A DNA stretch of 64,000 bases from Phyllostachys edulis (Eukaryota > Streptophyta > Magnoliopsida > Poales > Poaceae), in assembly GCA_036346405.1 (NCBI GenBank), contig CM070563.1:17713022-17777021 (forward strand), given 5' to 3'. Within the stretch, counting starts at the first letter, position 1; every line of letters starts with the position of its first letter. Positions 24,359 through 36,716 of this stretch are shown in pieces. Made by a program: the position numbers and the translations under genes. The notes under the pieces are model-generated. The model searched no databases. It worked only from the letters and a program-made list of their open reading frames with translations, and was not told the origin of the DNA.

Positions 24359-26986
24359 GCGTTGGTATCAGAGCCATACTGACTGTAGGTTAAAGCCGTA
24401 GCAATGGACGTTGTTAGGATTTTTGGTTTGCAAACAATATTTTCAAACTATCAAAAGTTTTGCAAAAATGCAAGTAATATAAATTCCTTTCTTTCTTACC
24501 CATCCTAGCATCTAATTCTTACCTCACTATTCATTTGATTTGTGAAAAATCATTTTCTCTTTTGCTCGTCTCTCTTTTCCAATAGTAGAAACGCTAAATA
24601 GTCACCGGTGAAGAGCATCGGCGAAAGGACAAGAAGACGACACCTTGCTGCTATTTTAGCATTATGTTAGGGTTTATCCTTAGATATTATACACCCTAAT
24701 TATATTCATTAGCTTGTAGACGCTAGACTTTGTAGTGTGCTCTTTTGCTTTCTTTTGTTCCTAGTAGTTGCGCATCGCCTTCGGGCAACATGACTCGCAA
24801 TTATGTCGGAAAACTACGATTGCTTTTCTTGCATCTTGTGCTGACCTTTGAGCCTTAGCACACTCATTTGGATCTTGATTTTGAATGTTAGATGTGTGCA
24901 TACATGCTAGGGTTAAATTGCATACTCGTTGCGTGTTTACTCACCTTATGCTCATTCTTTCCTCGTCGCATCTTTTAGGCATCAAAATGTTTAAGGGGGG
25001 GTAGAAGATACCTCAAATTATGTGTTAGGCATCTTGATTCTTACACTTTGATCTTGCATATAGTTTCTAAAGATAACTCAAGCATATCATGTTACTCAAG
25101 TTGTTAGCAAGAATCACAACTAAAAAGGAAAAATATAGATCGAGAAGCATGGTTAGTAGTTCATCTTGGTTACTAAAGCATGAAAATGACTAACATGTAG
25201 GAGTATGAATTGAAATTGCCATTCACTTCTTTATCTTAAGAATGTTAACCAAAATGGAATTTAGCAACTTGCCATGCTCAGTTAGATTCTTTGCATAGAT
25301 CTGAAATTTTGAATGTCATGTATGTTATAGCTTGATGTGCTAGATGTTGTGGAGTAAAGAAGTATGCTTGTCTTTTAAATTAATGAGAAGTGGGCTTATT
25401 ATGTTTTGATCTAAGAGTAGCTCATTTTTATGTTGTTCAATTGAAAGTGTTTAAACCATGCTAGGTTTGCTTATGTAGTCAATTATTCTTTATGCAAAGT
25501 GAAACTCATTTCTTGTTTTGATGCAATTTTTGACTTAGATTGAAAGAAAAATACTTCTGTAACTCATGGTAGATTCTAAAATCTTGAAATTATTTACATG
25601 ACAACCTGAGGGTGTGTAGTTAATAAATATAATTTTTCCAGAATTAATTGAACTTGTTTTTCCTAGATATTCATCCAAACACTTTGCAGTGCAGTTCTGG
25701 CCAATTTTGAATCTGGTACTAATAGGTAGGTGTAAACTGCTAGTATCCAATTTTCTAGTGTTAAGTATCACCTCAGTAACATGCCAGAATTTTTCTGGAA
25801 TTTTTGAACTTGATTTCGCTGCTGTTTGAACCATAGGCCTTATTTCCTTGTCTGAAATATTGTACCAACCAGAACCTGAGCTTTATGTGTGGAATAAATT
25901 TTTATAGCATCTTTAGTGTCCCATAAACATCCCACAATTTTTCTGAAATTTTTCTAGCTGATTTGATATCTTTCCTGAACCTTAGTTGTTCACTAGTAGT
26001 CTTTAAGCAAAAATCTGTGAACTAGATGCTAAGCTTAATGTATGAGTGAACTTTAAAATGATAATACTAGTAGGAGTAAACTTGTTTGAAGTGTAAACTT
26101 TCTTGATGCGTGTGTAGAATTTGACATGAGTTCATTAGCATGAGTAGGCCTTAGTGAGCATTTATTCAAGTTATCAAATTGAGTGTTTGATTTCTATATT
26201 AAGGACCAAGTCTTGGTAGTGTGGATTCTTGTGTTTGATGAATCTTATGCTCACCTAACGAAAATGAAATTATTTTGTTACATTTTGATAGGAGCGTTTG
26301 CACCCTCACTAATCGAACCTAAATTGTCATGAAGTTGACTGCATTTATGCACCCTTTCATGCAATTCCTTCATTTCACCCTATCCAAGCTGGGCAATTAG
26401 AACTAGTGAAGCAAGGGTTAAACGAGACTACCATAAACCTTGCTTTTATCTTCTCTTCTCTGCATAGCATTCCAGTGTTAAATGCTAGGTTACCATTTAA
26501 CCAGTCCTTATGTTCTACCGATCGATGCCTCTTTCGGTCGACTGAATGGAGCTGTGTCTTTCATACTACCGGAAGGTTACGTAAAGCTGGATATATCAGA
26601 AGTGCCTTCGAATCAAGAAAGGAAAGGTTAAACAAAGCGATGGGAAGGAAAATGTGCCAGCATCGCCATATTACTTCATGAGGATCTTTCGGCACTATCT
26701 CTAAAGGAAATCAAGACAACAGATGGTGCATTTCGTTTAGAGTTAAAAGAAACGCCTAGAAAACACCTAACAGAAGGACCTTAGCAAACCTTCGACGAAG
26801 TTTCCCTCTTTAGGACTTGAAACTTAAGAAGAACCTCATTTAATTGTTTCGGATTTGAGTTCGGTTAGCGGCAAAATCCAAAATATAACCTCGTGACCAA
26901 ACCCACCTAGGTCTGCCACAGCCTTTCGTTCCGACTTCCGAACTACCGGAATCTCGGGACGAGATTCTGTTTAAGGGGGGTAGATT
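24359..26986 (+). other. Non-coding interior of the giant element
   Basis: The PBS (TGGTATCAGAGC, 24363-24374) lies four bases after the LTR. The rest is AT-rich with no gag, RT or integrase motif. Two G-rich tracts are present: TTAAGGGGGGTAG just before the right LTR (about 26971-26983), the working polypurine tract, and a near copy TTTAAGGGGGGGTAGAAG at about 24988-25005. The last 100 bp still resemble the end of a chromovirus pol (GISGRDSV stop), the only protein relic I can see. The longest minus-strand frame (25535-25834) has no recognisable content. Confidence 0.8.
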
Positions 26987-29900
26987 TGTAACATCCCCAA
27001 ATTAATAAATGATAATTAGTATGCATCTCAATTATTATGCACAGTGTTTTTGAATCTTTTGCATCATTTATTGCACTTAGGTTGTGTTTCAAATGTATAA
27101 AAATGAGGAGAAATTAAAACTTTTGAACATGCATTAGTTTTTCTGGAGCATTTGCATAATTTGTTGCTTTTGAGAATTTTGAACACAAAGAAAACATACA
27201 ACTCAATTTAAGGTTCCAAAAGAAAACAAGAATAAAAACTTATGAGAAACATCTGGAAATAATTTATTCAAATAATATGATAATTATAATGAATGAATAT
27301 AATTTTTCCCAAATTTTTGGGGATAGTTTTCACCCTCAGAAAATTCAACCACAAATCAAAGACCTTTTCTAGGTTTGAATTTAAATTACACAAATTAATC
27401 CATGAACAGTATGTTTTGAAATTTTATTAGAAACTAGGTTGTCCCAGGAACCCCTCTGAGTAATTTCAGAATTTTTAGAAATTTATTCCTATTTTTAAGC
27501 CTCGGTCAAACCTTTTATCTTTCTGGTCAAATCAATTTGAATCTCGGGCTCAGTACTGTTCTTAGGGCCGAGCCACCCTACTGTTCCGACTTGGCGAGCG
27601 GGTTCACCCGAGCCAACTAAACATGTCCACCGTGAACCGTCCGATTGATTTTCAACGGGCGAGATCTTGAGCTGTTCGGACAAGTCCGAACAGCACCTCT
27701 TGATCTGGGTCGTCCGTTCATCATCGTGTGGTCCTTATTGAACCAACCAAGCTTAACATTGTTCCTCCGACCGGTCGTGTTGCAACCGGACCAGCTATGT
27801 GGCTCACACCTCCCCCTCTCACTTACCTGTCGGCCCCACTGGCCAGCCCTTCTTCTCCACCGCGACAGCCACGCGGGGCGTCTTCTCTGCCGCATGCTGC
27901 ATCGCCGCAGGGAGTGGACGCCACGCCGCACCAGCTCGCCCCCGGTTTCGGACCAGTCCGCCCTCGGTTCCTCGCCCATGCCGCGGTTTTGCTGCATATC
28001 TAGGCCGCTCCCTGCCCTCACTCCATTCCCCTTTCTTCTCCTCAGAGAGCAGGGAGCTTCGCTGCTTGCCGCGCCGCCTCCAAGCACGCAGGCCACTCCG
28101 GTGGTTTCCTTCCACTCCCGAACGCGTCATGGTGCGCCCAACACCATGGGGATCTTCAAACCTCCGTCAATTTTGGGGTTCATAAACCGGAGAGCCGTGC
28201 GCATGCTTTCTTCTCCGGCTCCGGGCGCAACCGCCGCTTCCACCGTCGCGTCTCCTCCGATGCTCCTCTCTTCAATTCCTCCCCATGGGAGCATTTTCTA
28301 GCTCACCTCTACCTCCCTCCATCACTCACTCGTGCCCTTCTCTTCTCCAGGTCGCCAGCATCGTTGGAGCTCCCGTGCCGCCGCCGGTCGCCGTCGCTAG
28401 CCCGTCTCCGACCACCTCGGTTCCCTCCGACCACCCTCTCGTGCTTCAGGTACCCCATGGCTGCCCGTGCTTCCCCTATCTTGATCCCTCTAGCCCCCGT
28501 GCACCATCGCGCCATCTCCACCTCATGGCGGCCGCCCATGAGCCATTCTTCTTGCCGCCACCATGCCTCCCGAGCTCTGGACCGCCACCCCTAGCACCCT
28601 TGTACCTCAAGCATCCCATTTTAGTAGTTCAGCCACCGCCTTGTCCTGTCGCGGCGATGGCCGCACGCCTAAATCAGCCCGAAACCGCCTGGACCTCCCT
28701 GCGCGACCCTCTCGTTGTCTCTATGCATGAACCTCTATCATTAAAAAAAAAATTGGAACCCATTTCATACTTCTAACCAACATGATGAATGTTAATTAGC
28801 CCACTCTAATAAATTACCAAAATTTTGAAATTGAGTTTTAGAGAGGTTCAGCTTTTAGCACTTCATGTTTGAAAAACCTTCTTTCGTAAGTATGTAAACA
28901 ATGAAATTGAAGAATTTCATATTTAGGTAGTGAGCTAATAGCATAACTAAATCTAGTAGCTAGACTTTGTTTCTTGCTTCAATTAGTCACCGGGCTTTTT
29001 AGATATCAAGGAAACCAAATCTGAAAATGAGTAATAAATCTAAATTTTCAAAGAATCAAAGATAATAGGTGAAAAGGTTGTAGTGTGCAGCTTGTAGGTA
29101 TTTGATCGAAATCTGATTTTCATCAATGGTCTTTTAGTCAGCGATGAGATTAGTGAAGCCACTTTTAGACCAACCATTTTCGCTATCAATCCTCGTGAAT
29201 GTCGGTTGAGTCACTCCTTTAACTTAGCAAAAAGAAGATTAAGTCAATGACATTTTATAGCTTGATCAATCCTATTTTGTTGTAGGAGCCGGAGCGATGA
29301 TTCAGAGGTTAGATGATCGGTTTCATCCTTGGGCCTATGGCTAGATCAAGGCGATAGCTAGAAATGTATGGTTTCATTTAACCATTCAAATACTTTAGTC
29401 ATCGAGACTAAATTGAGTTGAGAGTCTTTACAGTGCGGTTGGTTGGTTGGGCATTTAGCTATCTGTAGCATCCAAATCTGAAAAACCAAATTGGATGAGA
29501 ATTTCAAATCATTAGAAAACAACCACTCTTTTGAATAAAGTGTTGAGTAGAATAGGCTTGGCATTGCTTGGTAGCCTTTAGCGACTTAAGGAACATAAGT
29601 GTAGAATTGTAAACCACATTAAGATCGAGAATTAGCCTTTAGCCTCTAAGCTATAAGATTGAAAAGGCAACATGAGCCAAGAATTAAATCGGTAGCTAGT
29701 AAACAACAGTAGTCCCTAGTGGTCAATAGTGGCACTAAGTTAATGAGGTAGATAATACCAATTGGTAAGGCAATTAGAGGTTACAAATCATTAGTTGGAA
29801 GTTAACCCAATAATAGTTGCACCTTAGCATAAGGCTTAGTCATGTTATGACTATAAAGAGGACACACTTAAAACATGGAATTTCCTTGATAAATAGGAAA

Positions 29901-32548
29901 TGATAACAAAAATAATCCTTAACATGAGCTGGACCTTCCATGCAAGTCATGTTAAGAAACTCTCATTAAACCGGTATCAATTTAGTTATTAATTAACTAA
30001 AATAATCATGAGAACATATAAGAGGATTAATTTTGACTGTATGATCATCGTAGATGTATACATAGAATACATGTAGAGAGTGTTTGTGAGTACTAGGTAG
30101 CTTGTTAAGGAAAACCCCATCCCCTAGGCTCTAGGTATCATCCGTCGTTATGATTACACTAGAAAATGTCTTTAACTTGAAAAATTCATTACTATTTCAT
30201 ATTAACCCCAAAATAGATGAAACCAGTTGTGATATTTTTCATTTTAAGTAAACTTTATTTTAAAAATAGGTTTCAAGTATGTCTCTATAACAGAGAGGTA
30301 GTTTTATAAAAATGATCCTTTAACTCTATTATTTTTACTATAGAAAAAGGCTGATAGCTTTGAAAATATATAACTAATTCATAAAAACTCCAAATGAGGT
30401 AAGCTTAACTAATTTGGTCTTATAATATTATTCTCAAATTATCTATGTAATATTTTGGCTCGCCACTACTCTACAAATTTTGGCCAAATCCTTAATTATA
30501 GGAATTAAGACATATTGAAACTGAAATTCAAACCATCATAACTTTCACATAGTAAATCCAAATGGAATGAACCTTTCACCTAAATTCATCTCAAATCATA
30601 ATCTACCTACTGTATAAATTTCATGCATTTTTGAGTATTTTGTATTTTCAGCATTATTTGGTATTTATTGCAATATCGTCTATCTTTAGGTTTTTCAACG
30701 ATATCGATATATTCGTGAGATCTAATTGAGTGTAATCTGAGAATGAACAAGTGGTACAGCAAAGGTGCACGAGCACCCTCCTCTTGAACATATTGCTCCT
30801 ATTGATTTTTAAAATGTTTTGTATGGTTTTAATCTCTAAATTGCATGCTATGTTGAAAAATATGTTCATGGGTAGAAGTAGTTAAATTCCTACTTGCTGC
30901 ATTGGCCCTCCTTTGAATGTTGATTATCCTTTTTACCTTGAATGATTAAGGCTATATGTTGTATGGGTTGTTTGCTAATTTGTAGAACGATGCTTAGCTA
31001 TGCTAGTAGTTGTAGTCGATAACGGTTGATGGAGCTAGTCCATCGGCCGATGGATCAATTGAATCTTAATGAAATTTGAGGATTATATGGATTTGGTTAT
31101 GTTGAAATTGAGGGAAATATCCAGATCTTAGTATCTGTTTTGTTGAGTTAATTTTTGTCATTTAAATGAACGGTGGTGCGGACAAGTGGTTGGTTATGGA
31201 GGGTGCCTTCGTGCACACTTTGGGTTGTGGCTTGTCTTGTGCGGACAATTAAGGACCGAACTTTGGGTACCTACGGTTCAAGCAAAACTTCGTGCTAACA
31301 CACGCAGCGTATGGGCGCCGCTTAGTTAAGTAAGGGGTTGGTATTGTTGAGTTGATGACTGGTGGTGTGAGGGCTTATATGTGTTCCATCGCATATATGA
31401 TCCATAAGGGTGCCAATTGCAATTATTTATAGTTAGGGGCGAGCCCTATTTAAGCTTTATTTAATTGGGTTGGCATTTCCGCTTTCTTACGTGCCCGTTT
31501 AGTTGTAGGTGGATAGCCTACACTTAAATGGGATTACGTCACGTATGGGTGAGTCAACTCAATGGTATCAACTTGCTGAAAAATACTAAGTCTTGGTTTA
31601 TCTTACCGGCATACCATAGGAAGTATGCTATATTAGGAGGCATCTGGAGGCTTACGGGCTAATCAAGTCGTGTGGGTAAAGTAGTACACCTACTGCAGGT
31701 ATAAATCTATTCGAATAGCCGTGTCCACGATTCTGAGACGACAACTTGAGTTTGTGGTCGCTTATTGTTAGACTTGGAATTAAGGTTATGGTTAAAATTT
31801 GTGTGTCATTATGTTAGTTTGTTCAAATCTGAATTGATATCTTGAATGCGATGTTAGCATGTTAATTGGTTATGGATTAAATTGTGTCATGAATGGTATA
31901 TTCATGTGTTGATTATTATTGGAGATTATACTATTGATGATCATTACTTGCTTTTGCAATGTTTTCTAAATGTTTTAGAAATGGCAATTTGAATCTATAT
32001 TGTTTATTTAATTGCAAAACTTGCTTTATGCTGAAAATGGACTAGTGTAGTAGCCTTCCTTGATACTTACATGCATCCTTATTTTTCTTGAAAAGTCTCA
32101 TGAGTACAACTTTGTACTTAAAAATTTCTTTATTCTGGTGAGAAGTCATTGAATTGGGTAAAGTTCTTGAGCCTACGACTTTAACTCCGCTTGGTTGCTT
32201 GTGGGATTGTGGGCATGCCAACTCGGTTATTCCTACTATTTTTAGTTTGTCTTCGCTGCAATTTATTCTTGATATTTATTGTTTGGCGAATGGCCCCTTT
32301 TATCTAAACTTGTATATTATGTTTCTATTCAATAATGTTGTATTTACGTTTCCATTGATTCTTGTATATTGTGTATGGATGTGAATACAATGTTGTGTTT
32401 GGATATGTGCATGTTAGTCGTTGATCCTTGGGAGCTAACATGGGACACCTATCCGGGTACTCGGAATCATTTTCGTCTCATGATAAGTATTATGCTCTTT
32501 CAGCGTAATTACTTAGCTTGACACGGATCTGATCTCGGGGTCCCCACA
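26987..32548 (+). repeat. 3' LTR of the giant element (5562 bp)
   Basis: Same opening and ending as the left LTR, followed by GGTAC. The GC-rich part is at about 27545-28740. It contains a plus-strand frame of 218 codons (27645-28301) that is broken differently in the left LTR, so I do not treat it as coding. Confidence 0.9.
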
Positions 32549-33087
32549 GGTACCTTCACTCTACCCTCCAGCATGGCATTTGGTATTCCTCCTCTTCGTC
32601 CTTTTCTGTTTGGGGGTTTTCTGATTCTGATTTTTTGTGGGCTGTCGGCTAGATAGGAAGAGTACCTCTGGCACTTGTCATTTATTAGGCACTTCTCTTG
32701 TCTCTTGGTCGTCTAGGAAGCAGTTCTCTATTGCACAATCCACTGCTGAAGTTGAATATGTAGCTGCTACTAGTTGTTGTAGTCAGATTTTGTGGATGGT
32801 GTCCACTCTTTAGGATCTTGGGTTAAATTTTGCTAGTGTTCCTCTTTTCTATGATAGCACTTCTGCCATTAATATTGCTAAAAACCCAGTGCAACATTCT
32901 AGGACCAAGCACATAGACATTCGCTATCACTTCCTTAGAGACCATGTAGAGAAGGGTGATATTGTCTTTGCATTTTGTGGAGTCAGAGGCTCGATTAGTG
33001 ATATCCTCATCAAGCCTTTAGACCCAACAAGGTTTGCCACCTTGAGGAGTGAGTTAGGGGTAATTTATCCCTATGGGTTGGTTTGAG
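32549..33087 (+). pseudogene. SIRE copia RNase H, C-terminal part of pol
   Basis: Sequence resumes after the GGTAC duplication and continues the RIFRY motif interrupted at 18823. It reads DRKSTSGTCHLLG, SWSSRKQFSIAQSTAEVEY and then YDSTSAINIAKNPVQHSRTK, followed by HIDIRYHFLRDHVEKGDI. These are the copia RNase H signatures, including the Glu of AEVEY and the Asp of YDSTSA. One stop lies after WMVSTL (near 32810). The frame ends at 33087 with a GGGGGAG run just downstream. Confidence 0.85.
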
Positions 33088-34812
33088 GGGGAGTTGGTTC
33101 TTTTCTGAACTTTCCTTGTTCATTTGATCTTTCCTTGATCTTTCTGAACTTTTTGATCTTTTGATCTTTTTAGGCTTTTTTGTGCTTTTCTTGCATCTCA
33201 TTGTATCATATTGCATTCATATGAAAATAACAAAAAGATGCATTGTAATATAAGCTTTACTGCTTGATGAAGCTTTGCTTATTACCCTCTTGAGCTTTAG
33301 TATTTCAATTCTTGCTCAATGCTATGTCTAGTTCTTTGGCTTGCTAGAATTATCATGCTTTCACATGTGTAGCTAAGTCTTTGCTAAATGAGCTAGAACA
33401 TTAAAACAACTTAAACTAAAAACTGCAATTTGAGGATCTTTTAGCTAGTTGCGCAATTAGTGCTCCTTTTGTGACATTGGCCCTGTCAAAATTGCTTTGT
33501 TAGCTCTTGAATCTAGAATTGATCATTACTTGAGCTTCTTGTTCTTCTGAGAATCTAAAACTGCTCTTGTGCAAAATTAAAAATCAAATTTCAAGATTGT
33601 CTTATGTTTAAAATGTGCCAAACTACTCTCACGGACTGTATGTTAAAGACATGAACTTGGAGATAGTTTGATGATCCAGATGATCTCATGGGGACTGCTT
33701 GTTAAAATTGACATAAACCTCAAGATTTGTCGCCCTGGTTGAAGCTTAGAAAGAGTTTGTGGATGGCTCCTAGTCTAGGATCTTCTTCACTAAGATAGAC
33801 CTTTAATCAACTTTTGGCTGAAGCTTAGGAAGAGATTGTGGATGGCTCCTAGTCCAGGATCTTCTTCACTAAGATAGGCCTTTTGTCAACTTTAATATTT
33901 ATTGCAAATGAAAAACTGTTGAAAAATGGGCGTTTGAGATAATTTGAGCAAAATGATTCAATTTAGAACCTGTTTGTCTCTTAAGTAGTCATTGTTAGCT
34001 TTTTGATCTCACATTGACATTTTGACATGGCCATTATTACTTTAGGATACCTGTTGATGAACTTGCTAAATTTGAAACTTTGCTTAAATTGTTAAAATTC
34101 GTCACTTTATATTGAGCCTTCTAGCTTAGCTTTGATATATATATATCTTAACATGATCTTGCTAGCGCTTTCAGGCTTGATAGGTATTGAGTAATATTAG
34201 AAATGCTAGCTTGTTCTTTTGGGTAATCTCCAAAGCTTCTTGTTCTCAAAAATTGAAAAATACAAAAAATAAAGCCACTCCATTGCATTTCATGCATGCT
34301 CCTTCTTATGCTTTTTCCTCATTTCTGCATTTGTCATCTCTAGATGAGAGGAAGGCGTGATTCATGATGACTCCTTGTCAAAGGGGAGAAGAAGTTAAAA
34401 AAAATGTTAAAAGGGGAGCTTTTTGGAGAAAATGGGAAAAATGAAATTTTCTTGAAAAAATGATGATCATAGTAAGGGGGAGCATTTTATTTGCATTCTT
34501 TTGATTGTATTGCAATTTCTGAACTTGAATTGCAATTCCTGGAATCTCACAATGATCAAAGGTCAAGTTGAACAATTGTTCTTTCATATGGACCTTAAGT
34601 GAGAATTTTGACTCCTTTTTGGAAATTGAAGCTTTCTTGCTTTCTTGCTTTCTTTTACTCGATCTCACTCGCATATGCTATTCTGAAGCCAACTTGGTCA
34701 TTTCCATTGCTTTCTCTTGCATTTGGACCAAGTTGTGCCTTTACGCGAAAACGAGAGTATTTTACTTTTCAAACCTCAAAACTTACATTTTTGGAAAATT
34801 GCCAATGTGTTC
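33088..34812. other. SIRE copia 3' non-coding region
   Basis: About 1.7 kb of AT-rich sequence without a recognisable ORF. SIRE elements often have an extra envelope-like ORF here, but I see none. Two adjacent copies of an approximately 84-bp block lie at about 33737-33820 and 33821-33900 (both contain GTGGATGGCTCCTAGTC and GATCTTCTTCACTAAGATAG). A short TA run is at about 34135-34144. Confidence 0.65.
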
Positions 34813-34813
34813 A

Positions 34814-34826
34814 TCAAGGGGGAGAT
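34814..34826 (+). other. Polypurine tract of the SIRE copia element
   Basis: CAAGGGGGAGAT directly precedes the TGTGGATATC opening of the 3' LTR and fixes the LTR start at 34827. Confidence 0.75.
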
Positions 34827-35263
34827 TGTGGATATCATGGGGATATGCTCACGATCTTAGGATGATGATACAATTGGCAATGGCGTTGAAGGTTTGTCGT
34901 ATCCCGCGTTTTCGGCAAAGTTCAAACTGCTGTCAGGCAAGTGGTAGTCTGACCAAGCCAAGGTGGCGGTCGGCCAACCATGAGTGGCGGTCATCTTGGC
35001 TTTGGAAATCGGTCGGTGGCCATGAAATTACTTTGAGTTTTGGAGTGGGCCAAAAATAGAGGTATAGACAAGAGAGGAAATTGTACTACACTTGGTCTCA
35101 TAATTTTTGGAGCTTCCAAGCAAAAGTTCTATTGGTTTGGAAATTCGATGGGTTTGATTTTCAGAAGGAAATTTGGCTAAGTCCTTGGGCGGTCGGGTAG
35201 CCAAAGTGGCGATCGACCGGTTTTGGCTTGTTCATTGGCCAACTCGGTGGCGATGATTGTTTG

Positions 35264-36057
35264 TGACGAGGATATAACAATCCTCATTTAATCAATTTAT
35301 CTATAATTCATATTATGGATAATAATGACATCATATAACTCTTGAGTATACCCCTTAATATTCATAAGGGAGAAGCTGGAGGCCGTAAGTCCTCCTATGA
35401 CCACCCTATAGTCGTGGGTCTTCCTACGACTACCCCATAGTCGTAAGTATTTCTACGACTACCTCATGATCGTAAGCTCTTCTACGATCGATCCGTGGTC
35501 GTAGGCTCTTCTACGACCACCACCTGGTCGTAAGCCCTTCTACGACCAGTCCCCAGTCGATAAGGCTCACGGACATGTGGGCCTAGTCGATCAGGGGATC
35601 TTATGTACCGTATCCGAGGATATGAGCAATCAATTAAGCAGTTATTCCCTGGAATAACGGCACGATTTAACTCCCTGTTATGATGATAATTGCCTGACGA
35701 CGTGGGAATGTTATAGCTCCTATAATAACCTCCGGTAACGGCTCCACGATCTAGTGCGTTAATGTGACTTTTATACTGAAGATCCAACGGCGCACCCCGG
35801 AGACAGTATAAAAGGCAAGGATCATCAGGATAGTGGGGGAGGAGAAGATCATTAAAAGCACAATACTCTAGTCTTTGGTTCCAGATTATAATCCAGCATA
35901 CTCAATACATACACACAGGAGTAGGGTTGTTATTCTCCCAAAAGAAGGCCCGAACCTGTATAAAAATCCCTGTATCTCCATCTCTGTGTGATTTTGAGCC
36001 TAGAGGAGCCCCTGAATCAAACAATCTTTACGTAAGTTCGGTCCTAAAACACCGGCA
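35264..36057 (+). repeat. Solo LTR of the Tat family, TSD GTTTG
   Basis: It starts TGACGAGGATATAACAATCC and ends ACACCGGCA, matching the Tat 3' LTR at 11720-12550. GTTTG flanks it on both sides (35259-35263 and 36058-36062). No internal sequence remains, so it is the product of LTR-LTR recombination. It carries the same palindrome array (35385-35555) and a TATAAAAGG box at 35807-35815. Confidence 0.92.
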
Positions 36058-36707
36058 GTTTGGTTAGGTGAAGTTCATGGGTTTCAGTGCATATGTGTTG
36101 CATGATGCATGTTTTGACTAACGTGGGTCAAGTTACGAAGAACTTGTTCCCGGAATCGATTTCTTTGTCTATTGTTGTCCAGGTTGCTTGGAGATCAACG
36201 ACGGTCAACGACGAGGATGATCGGGACTAGGCTTGGAGAATTGAGGTCCACAACGATCGAGGATGCCGAGTGAGGTCACTGGATTCAAGCATGGCGCAAA
36301 TTGGACAAGGACAACCGAACGGGCAGTTCGGTACAATGGGTTGGATTAAGCGGCGCGGGGGTCGGTGCAAGTGCCATGGTGGTTTTGGTGGGAGCCGGAT
36401 GGGATAGACTTGTCGACATGATGAGAGTCGTTGATCAACCTACACGTGGCGAAGCATGGAGGTGCTTCACGCAGATTGGACTCGGTCTTTGGAAAAAGAT
36501 CGAGAAGGGGTATTTTGGTAATTTCACCTAAATACCGCCTTGGTGACCTTTTGCCAACCCGCGGCGCAAGACGGCGCAAGGAGAAGCGGATTAGGTCAAG
36601 AAGAGATGAAGACGGCACTTTAAAATGCGTGCGTGAGTTAAACCCGTTTGTGTGTGGGCTTAACTGGTGCCCAATAGGAATACTCTTCTAGAAGGTTTAG
36701 CCTCCAC

Positions 36708-36716
36708 TATAAATAG
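36708..36716 (+). promoter_or_regulatory. TATA box of the SIRE LTR
   Basis: TATAAATAG in a pyrimidine-rich context, about 37 bp downstream of a CCAAT motif. This part of the LTR is missing from the 5' copy inside the window. Confidence 0.65.

Larger units (their letters stand above)
18829..32548 (+). mobile_element. Giant non-autonomous LTR retrotransposon (LARD-like), complete
   Basis: Two LTRs of about 5.53 and 5.56 kb flank only 2.6 kb of interior with no gag or pol ORF. PBS, polypurine tract and a perfect 5-bp target duplication (GGTAC) are all present, so it is structurally complete. The combination of very long LTRs and a non-coding interior matches the class called LARD in grasses. 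The LTR opening TGTAACATCCCC and a pol-tail relic before the polypurine tract (GISGRDSV then stop, about 26950) point to a chromovirus (Tekay/Del-like) partner. It sits between the RT and RNase H of the SIRE copia. Long stretches of the LTRs are identical, so the insertion is young. Mobilisation would need proteins from an autonomous relative. Confidence 0.85.

Noticed and set aside
25535..25834. Minus-strand frame of 99 codons in the giant element interior
   Set aside because: No family resemblance, and the region is AT-rich and non-coding in character on both strands.
27645..28301. Open frame of 218 codons in the GC-rich part of the giant element's 3' LTR (and 19481-20301 in the 5' LTR)
   Set aside because: The two LTRs open different frames because of indels, the composition is low-complexity Pro/Ser/Arg, and no domain is seen; not conserved as protein.
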